11,165 bases of DNA from Acidimicrobiia bacterium (lineage in GTDB: Bacteria; Actinomycetota; Acidimicrobiia; IMCC26256; PALSA-555), in assembly GCA_017853455.1 (NCBI GenBank), contig JAFMJM010000064.1, positions 1 through 11,165 of the forward strand. The letters run 5' to 3'. The position numbers and the translations under genes were made by a program. Below the pieces are notes generated by a model. That model was not told where the DNA came from. It saw only the letters and a list, made by a program, of their open reading frames with translations, and ran no database searches. Below, in pieces: positions 7,832 to 11,165 of this stretch. Each line of letters begins with the position of its first letter. Position 1 is the first letter of the stretch.

Positions 7832-8128
7832 TCAGCTCCCGAAGATCTCGATCCGGTCACCCTCGGCAAGGGTGACGATCGCCCGCTTCGAACCCGGGCG
7901 CTTGCCCCAGCCACCGGTCCGGCGGTTGCGCTTGCGCTTGCCGTTGCGGTTGAGGGTGTTGACGTTGGTGACGCGCACGTCGAAGATCGACTCCACCGCC
8001 TGGCGGATCTCGATCTTGTTCGCGTCGGGTGCGACGACGAACGTGTAGACGTTGCCGTCGAAGGCCGTGTACGACTTCTCGGAGACGACCGGCCGGATGA
8101 TCACGTCGCGAGGGTCACGGGCGCTCAC
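7832..8128 (-). CDS. rplW: 50S ribosomal protein L23
   Basis: 98-residue protein at the exit of the polypeptide tunnel, the docking platform for trigger factor and signal recognition particle. RDPRDVIIRPVVSEKSYTAF at the start and NKIEIRQAVESIFDVRVTNVNTLN (about 37-60) are the family signature; the basic loop GKRKRNRRTGGWGKRPGSKRA reaches into rRNA. Start is GTG, overlapping the rplD stop by 4 nt (GTGA), with GGAGGTG five nucleotides upstream; this is a strong RBS for a non-ATG start. Length normal. Confidence 0.98.
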   Translation of the reverse strand: MSARDPRDVIIRPVVSEKSYTAFDGNVYTFVVAPDANKIEIRQAVESIFDVRVTNVNTLNRNGKRKRNRRTGGWGKRPGSKRAIVTLAEGDRIEIFGS

Positions 8129-8787
8129 GAGGCCACCTCCGCCTTGGCGGCGTAGCGCTCGACCACGTCGGTGAGCGTCGCCGTGCTGAAGACGACGTGG
8201 TCGTTGACGAGCACGTCGTAGGTGTTGAGCTCCTCGGGGAGCACGATCTGCACGCGCACGCCGAGGTTGCGGAACGACTTCCAGACGGCGTCCTCGCCGC
8301 GGGTCAGGACCACGAGCACGCGGGGCGGACGCTCGCCGGCGGGACGCAGGCCGATCGCCTCGAGCACGGTGATGCCGCGCTTGGTGCTCGGGGCGTCGAA
8401 GCCCCAGTCGTCGATGACCTTGACCCGGTCGTTCGCGGCCCGGTCGGACAGCGCCGAGCGCAGGGCGAGGCGAACCATCTTCTTGGGGGTGCGCTGCGAG
8501 TAGTCACGGGGCTTCGGGCCGTGGGCCACACCACCGCCGCGCCAGTGCGGCGCACGGATCGAACCCTGCCGGGCACGACCGGTGCCCTTCTGACGCCACG
8601 GCTTGGCGCCGCCACCGGCGACCTCGGCCCGCGTCTTGGTGGAGTGGGTCCCGGCTCGCCGGTGGGCGAGCTGGGCGTTGACGACCTGGTGCATGACCGC
8701 CATGTTCGGCTCGATGCCGAACAGGTCGTCGGGGACGTCGACCGAACCGGCCGGTGCGCCGGCGGTGGTGATCACGTCGAACTTCAT
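8125..8787 (-). CDS. rplD: 50S ribosomal protein L4
   Basis: 220-residue tunnel-lining protein. In E. coli it also represses its own S10 operon by acting on the leader RNA, in both transcription and translation. The conserved tunnel loop GGGAKPWRQKGTGRARQGS (58-76) and HWRGGGVAHGPKPRDYSQRTPKKM (about 81-104) are diagnostic; the C-terminal globular domain with VLVVLTRGED and the end LTDVVERY are typical. The ATG overlaps the rplC stop by 4 nt (ATGA), with GAGGGTGG six nucleotides upstream. Its proximity to the structured leader before rplC makes it the first candidate for an autoregulator here, by analogy only. Confidence 0.98.
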   Translation of the reverse strand: MKFDVITTAGAPAGSVDVPDDLFGIEPNMAVMHQVVNAQLAHRRAGTHSTKTRAEVAGGGAKPWRQKGTGRARQGSIRAPHWRGGGVAHGPKPRDYSQRTPKKMVRLALRSALSDRAANDRVKVIDDWGFDAPSTKRGITVLEAIGLRPAGERPPRVLVVLTRGEDAVWKSFRNLGVRVQIVLPEELNTYDVLVNDHVVFSTATLTDVVERYAAKAEVAS

Positions 8788-9560
8788 TCCTCACCACCCT
8801 CGTTCTCGTCGGCGCCGGTCGCCGCGGCGTCGGCCGCGACCTCCGTCGCCTCGTCGGTCACGTCGACGACGACGTCGTCGATGACCTCGACGTCGTCACC
8901 GAACACGGGGGCGGCGACGGCGCCACCCTTGACGGCGTTGCGGACGAAGACCAGCCCACCGTTGGGGCCGGGGATCGAGCCGCGCACGAGGAGCAGGCCC
9001 CGCTCGGCGTCGCCCTCGACGACCTCGAGGTTGAGCGTGGTGGTGCGGGTGGCGCCGTGCTGACCGGCCATGCGCATGCCCTTGAACACGCGCGCCGGCG
9101 TCGCGCACGCACCGATCGAGCCGGGGGCACGGTGCTTCTTGTGGTTACCGTGGCTCGCGCCCTGGCCCTTGAAGTTGTGCCGCTGCATCACACCGGTGAA
9201 GCCCTTGCCCTTCGAGACGCCGGTGACGTCGACGCGCTCGCCGGTGAGGAACACCGAGGCGCTGATCACCTGGCCGACCGCGTAGGGCGAGAGGTCGTCG
9301 ACGCGCAGCTCGGCGAGGTGCTTGCTCGGCGCCGCGCCGTTCTTCTTGAGGTGCCCGAGCTCGGGACGGTTGAGGCGCTGCTCCTTGGCCGCACCGAACG
9401 CGATCTGCACCGCCGAGTACCCGTCGCGCTCGGGCGTCTTGAGTTGGACGACCCGACAGGGTCCCGCCTGGATCACCGTCACCGGGACGACCCGGTTCTC
9501 GGAGTCCCAGATCTGGGTCATGCCGAGCTTGCGCCCGAGGATCCCCTTCACCGCGGCCAT
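8784..9560 (-). CDS. rplC: 50S ribosomal protein L3 with acidic C-terminal tail
   Basis: One of the first proteins to assemble on 23S rRNA; its central loop reaches the peptidyl transferase centre. 258 residues, against about 205-220 in most bacteria. MAAVKGILGRKLGMTQIW opens it; the loop FKGQGASHGNHKKHRAPGSIG (130-150) and VFKGMRMAGQHGATRTTTLNLEVV (158-181) are signatures. After the usual end near residue 213, residues 219-258 form an acidic, Val/Ala-rich tail (about 18 Asp or Glu). The frame is open to 9773, but the ATG at 9560 is where homologues start and has AGGAGA (9568-9573) seven nucleotides before it. First gene of the operon after the 225-nt leader. Confidence 0.98.
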   Translation of the reverse strand: MAAVKGILGRKLGMTQIWDSENRVVPVTVIQAGPCRVVQLKTPERDGYSAVQIAFGAAKEQRLNRPELGHLKKNGAAPSKHLAELRVDDLSPYAVGQVISASVFLTGERVDVTGVSKGKGFTGVMQRHNFKGQGASHGNHKKHRAPGSIGACATPARVFKGMRMAGQHGATRTTTLNLEVVEGDAERGLLLVRGSIPGPNGGLVFVRNAVKGGAVAAPVFGDDVEVIDDVVVDVTDEATEVAADAAATGADENEGGEE

Positions 9561-9619
9561 GGTTCGCTCTCCTGGTCGAGCGCCGACCGACGTCCGGTCG
9601 TGCGCTGCGTGCCTCACGC

Positions 9620-9671
9620 GAACGCTCCCCTGGTCCGGTCCCGGGAGCCCGGGTCGACCAGCGGAGCGTTC
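9620..9671 (-). promoter_or_regulatory. Large inverted repeat in the rplC leader
   Basis: GAACGCTCC (9620-9628) pairs with GGAGCGTTC (9663-9671); after one C-C mismatch CTGGTC (9630-9635) pairs with GACCAG (9656-9661); CCCGGG (9640-9645) pairs with CCCGGG (9648-9653) at the tip. No T-run follows on the minus strand, so it does not look like a simple intrinsic terminator. It ends 59 nt before the rplC start codon. Confidence 0.65.
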
Positions 9672-9736
9672 TTCGGTTGTGCTGCGTGGTTCCCCCGGGC
9701 GGGCCGCGGGCCTGCGCAGACTTCGGTTGGCGGACG

Positions 9737-9771
9737 AAAATGATGCGCCGGAACGGGGTTTCCCGACCGGC
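9737..9771 (-). terminator. Weak candidate terminator after the dehydrogenase gene
   Basis: Fifteen nucleotides past the TAG of the dehydrogenase gene, GCCGG and CCGGC (9747-9751 and 9767-9771) enclose a second stem CGGG/CCCG (9754-9757 and 9762-9765). Six nucleotides after the stem, on the minus strand, comes TTTT (9740-9737). The distance and shortness of the T-run make it a poor intrinsic terminator; it may equally be the first stem-loop of the rplC leader. Confidence 0.25.
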
Positions 9772-9782
9772 AAGGACTGGCC

Positions 9783-9811
9783 AATCTAGCCGTTCGCCTC
9801 CGTCGTGCCCA
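9783..9811 (-). promoter_or_regulatory. Candidate promoter for rplC and the downstream operon
   Basis: On the minus strand TGGGCA (9811-9806) and TAGATT (9788-9783) are separated by exactly 17 nt. Each matches four of six consensus positions for a vegetative sigma-70/HrdB-type promoter, and the -10 fits the TAnnnT pattern of actinobacteria. The -10 contains the TAG stop of the dehydrogenase gene. Transcription would begin near 9776 and give a leader of about 215 nt. Such partial matches arise by chance, so this is tentative. Confidence 0.35.
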
Positions 9812-10718
9812 CTCCGGTGGCGGGGGCGGGTCCGGGAACGGCTGCGGGAGCGGCCGTGCCGGCGTCGACCCCGAGCACCAGGGCCGAATGGTCGAGGTCG
9901 CCGAGGCCCCGGGCGAGGAGGTCGGCGAGCATCCCGGCGACCGGACCGGAGACCCGGAGGGGGACGCCGAGCTCGGCCGCGGTGGCGACGACGATGCCCA
10001 TGTCCTTTTCGTGAAGATCGACCCGAAAGCCCGGTTCGAAGGTGCGCCCGACCATCTGGGGGCCCTTGCGCTCCAGGATCCGGCTCTGGGCCATGCCTCC
10101 ACCCAGCACCTCGAGCGCCCCGGCCGGATCGATCCCGGCCCGCTCCAGGAGGGTCACGGCCTCGGCCAGGACCGCCAGGGTCCCGCCGACGACCATCTGG
10201 TTGGCCGCCTTGACGGTCTGGCCGGCCCCGGCCTCCCCCACCCGGCGGACGGTGGTGCCGAGCGCCTCGAGGAGGGGCAGGGCGGCCCGGAAGTCCGCCT
10301 CGGTGCCACCCACCATGATGGCCAGCGTCCCGGCCGCCGCCCCGACGTCGCCGCCGCTCACGGGGGCGTCGAGCGCCCGGCAGCCCCGGGCCGCGGCAGC
10401 GGCGGCGACCGCCCGGGCCGTGGCGGGCCGCACCGTCGACATGTCGATCAGGAGCGTCCCCGGGTCGGCGGCGGCCAGGATCCCGTCGGGTCCGAGCACG
10501 ACCGCCTCGACGTCGGGCGAGTCGGGGAGCATCGTGACCACGGCCTCACGGCCGCGGGCGAGCTCGGCGAGGCTCGCGGCGGCGACGGCGCCGGCCGCGA
10601 CCATCTCGGCCACCGGCCCGGACGACCGGCTCGCCACCGTGACCCGGTGCCCGGCCGCCAGCAGGTTCCGCACCATGGGCCGGCCCATGATCCCGAGCCC
10701 CACGAAGCCGATCTCCAC
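9786..10718 (-). CDS. NAD(P)-dependent beta-hydroxyacid dehydrogenase (GarR/3-hydroxyisobutyrate dehydrogenase family)
   Basis: 310-residue cytosolic oxidoreductase that should interconvert a beta-hydroxyacid and its semialdehyde or oxoacid. The Rossmann fold begins at once with GFVGLGIMGRPM (glycines 7, 9, 12). DAPVSGG at 117-123 is the substrate-binding signature; GQTVKAANQ at 166-174 contains the catalytic Lys (K170) and N173; FRVDLHEKDM at 231-240 and GLGDLDHSAL at 271-280 are close to tartronate semialdehyde reductases (GarR/GlxR), so that activity is a reasonable guess, with 3-hydroxyisobutyrate dehydrogenase as alternative. S30-R31 after the second strand hints at NADPH, an inference. 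The last 30 residues are an Ala/Pro/Gly tail. Start is GTG with GGAGGGG four nucleotides upstream. It lies between rpsJ and rplC, unrelated in function to its neighbours. Confidence 0.93.
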   Translation of the reverse strand: MEIGFVGLGIMGRPMVRNLLAAGHRVTVASRSSGPVAEMVAAGAVAAASLAELARGREAVVTMLPDSPDVEAVVLGPDGILAAADPGTLLIDMSTVRPATARAVAAAAAARGCRALDAPVSGGDVGAAAGTLAIMVGGTEADFRAALPLLEALGTTVRRVGEAGAGQTVKAANQMVVGGTLAVLAEAVTLLERAGIDPAGALEVLGGGMAQSRILERKGPQMVGRTFEPGFRVDLHEKDMGIVVATAAELGVPLRVSGPVAGMLADLLARGLGDLDHSALVLGVDAGTAAPAAVPGPAPATGVGTTEANG

Positions 10719-10745
10719 CGAACCCCTCCGGAACGACCCCGGACG

Positions 10746-10777
10746 CGGGAGCGGCGCCCCGGGGGGCGCCGCTGCCG
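10746..10777 (-). terminator. Strong GC hairpin directly after rpsJ
   Basis: GCGGCGCCCC (10751-10760) and GGGGCGCCGC (10763-10772) are perfect inverse complements; adding A10750-T10773 and, past one G-G mismatch, three more pairs (10746-10748 with 10775-10777) gives up to 14 pairs, abutting the rpsJ stop codon. No T-run follows. Hairpins of this kind without a T-tract can terminate or attenuate transcription or block 3' decay in high-GC actinobacteria; which applies here cannot be told from sequence. The SD of the next gene lies about 20 nt downstream. Confidence 0.5.
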
Positions 10778-11104
10778 TCAGACCTGCTGGATCTTGATCT
10801 CGATGTCGACCCCGGCGGGGAGGTCGAGGCGCTGGAGCGACTCGACCGTCTTGCCGGTGGGCTCGACGATGTCGAGGAGGCGCTTGTGGATCCGCATCTC
10901 GAAGTGCTCGCGGGAGTCCTTGTCGACGTGGGGCGAACGCACCACGCAGTAGCGCCGGATCTCCGTGGGGAGCGGCACCGGACCCCGGACCTTGGCCTGC
11001 GTCCGGACCACCGTCTCGACGATCTTCTTCGTCGACTGGTCGATGATCTCGTGGTCGTAGGCCTTCAACCGGATGCGGATCTTCTGACCCTTGCTCTCAG
11101 CCAT
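10778..11104 (-). CDS. rpsJ: 30S ribosomal protein S10 (NusE)
   Basis: 108 residues. S10 is part of the small-subunit head and, as NusE, links NusG-bound RNA polymerase to the ribosome and works with NusB in antitermination. GQKIRIRLKAYDHEIIDQSTKKIVETV (6-32), GPVPLPTEIRRYCVVRSPHVDKDSREHFEMRIHKRL (about 41-76) and DLPAGVDIEIKI near the end are diagnostic. ATG at 11104 is 8 nt after the tuf stop; the RBS is moderate (TAGGGACGG overlapping that stop). Usually the first gene of the S10 operon; here it is cut off from rplC by a hairpin, a dehydrogenase gene and a leader, and appears to be transcribed as the end of the str operon. Confidence 0.98.
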   Translation of the reverse strand: MAESKGQKIRIRLKAYDHEIIDQSTKKIVETVVRTQAKVRGPVPLPTEIRRYCVVRSPHVDKDSREHFEMRIHKRLLDIVEPTGKTVESLQRLDLPAGVDIEIKIQQV

Positions 11105-11112
11105 GTCCGTCC

Positions 11113-11165
11113 CTACTTGAGGATCTTGGTGACCCGGCCCGCACCCACGGTCCGACCACCCTCAC
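11113..11165 (-). CDS. tuf: Elongation factor Tu, C-terminal end (runs off right edge)
   Basis: The last 16 codons read EGGRTVGAGRVTKILK followed by TAG. This is the nearly invariant end of EF-Tu domain 3, the GTPase that brings aminoacyl-tRNA to the ribosome. The frame continues past the window edge. tuf before rpsJ is the usual str-S10 junction in actinobacteria. The fragment is short but the motif and the location agree. Confidence 0.93.
   Translation of the reverse strand, partial: EGGRTVGAGRVTKILK

Larger units (their letters stand above)
9561..9785 (-). promoter_or_regulatory. Structured leader before rplC (candidate S10-operon leader)
   Basis: This 225-nt stretch between the dehydrogenase stop and rplC has no convincing gene. 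On the transcript strand it can form three stem-loops: 9747-9771 (5 bp, internal loop, 4 bp, loop GTTT on the plus strand), 9620-9671 (9 bp outer stem, one mismatch, 6 bp, internal loop, 5-6 bp inner stem), and 9584-9600 (6 bp, loop of 5). The rplC SD is at 9568-9573. The nonanucleotide CTTCGGTTG occurs twice, at 9671-9679 and 9721-9729, exactly 50 nt apart. Position and structure suggest a regulatory leader for the downstream ribosomal genes; a role as spacer and terminator of the dehydrogenase gene is the alternative. Confidence 0.5.

Noticed and set aside
6735..8048. Long plus-strand open frame of about 437 codons opposite rpsS, rplB and rplW
   Set aside because: Shadow frame with the same composition bias; the opposite strand encodes highly conserved S19, L2 and L23.
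8867..8880. Perfect 14-bp palindrome CGACGACGTCGTCG in the 3' end of rplC
   Set aside because: It follows from Asp and Val codons in the acidic L3 tail (GAC/GTC runs), not evidence of an operator.
9561..9773. N-terminal extension of L3 by 71 residues through the leader
   Set aside because: The extension is not like any L3; homologues begin at the ATG at 9560, which has a good SD. The upstream frame is simply open by chance.
9786..10718. The dehydrogenase gene as recent horizontal insertion by a mobile element
   Set aside because: No transposase, terminal repeats or target duplication are visible and base composition is like the neighbours.
9888..10952. Plus-strand open frame of about 354 codons opposite the dehydrogenase gene and rpsJ
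   Set aside because: Antisense to a gene with clear catalytic motifs; the product is His/Arg/Gly-rich without recognisable fold.

Overview
The window is a piece of a high-GC bacterial chromosome, almost certainly actinobacterial. It holds the tail of the str operon, the S10 operon and most of the spc operon, all on the minus strand. Read in transcription order (right to left) the genes are: tuf (3' end) - rpsJ - [2-hydroxyacid dehydrogenase] - rplC - rplD - rplW - rplB - rpsS - rplV - rpsC - rplP - rpmC - rpsQ - rplN - rplX - rplE - rpsN - rpsH - rplF - rplR - rpsE - rpmD - rplO - secY (5' end). High GC, zinc-type S14 and L24, GTG starts and actinobacteria-like S3, S8 and SecY N-termini point to Actinomycetota. 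The style resembles the Acidimicrobiia more than mycobacteria or streptomycetes, but that finer placement is only a guess from sequence flavour.

Region 11165-10778 has the last 16 codons of EF-Tu and rpsJ, only 8 nt apart, so str and S10 are joined. A strong GC hairpin (10746-10777) follows the rpsJ stop at once. Region 10718-9786 is a complete NAD(P)-dependent beta-hydroxyacid dehydrogenase (GarR/HIBADH family), a metabolic gene that does not belong to the canonical S10 operon and that splits rpsJ from rplC. Region 9785-9561 is the only sizeable non-coding stretch (225 nt). It contains three stem-loops, a 9-bp direct repeat and the rplC Shine-Dalgarno, and a plausible promoter overlaps the end of the dehydrogenase gene. 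It looks like the leader of a re-started S10 operon beginning at rplC.

From 9560 to 1 the genes are packed with 1-4 nt overlaps or gaps of 16 nt or less, so translational coupling is likely throughout. There is no visible break between S10 (ending at rpsQ) and spc (starting at rplN; gap 4 nt). All products are ribosomal proteins except SecY, the translocon channel, whose gene runs off the left edge.

Three ribosomal proteins carry long C-terminal extensions: L22 ends in an alternating His-Asp run of 15 residues encoded by a hexanucleotide tandem repeat, S3 has about 95 extra charged residues, and L3 has an acidic tail. The most interesting items are the dehydrogenase inside the operon with its structured downstream leader, and the (HD)n tail on L22. 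I saw no mobile element, CRISPR array, tRNA or rRNA, and no clearly unknown system.
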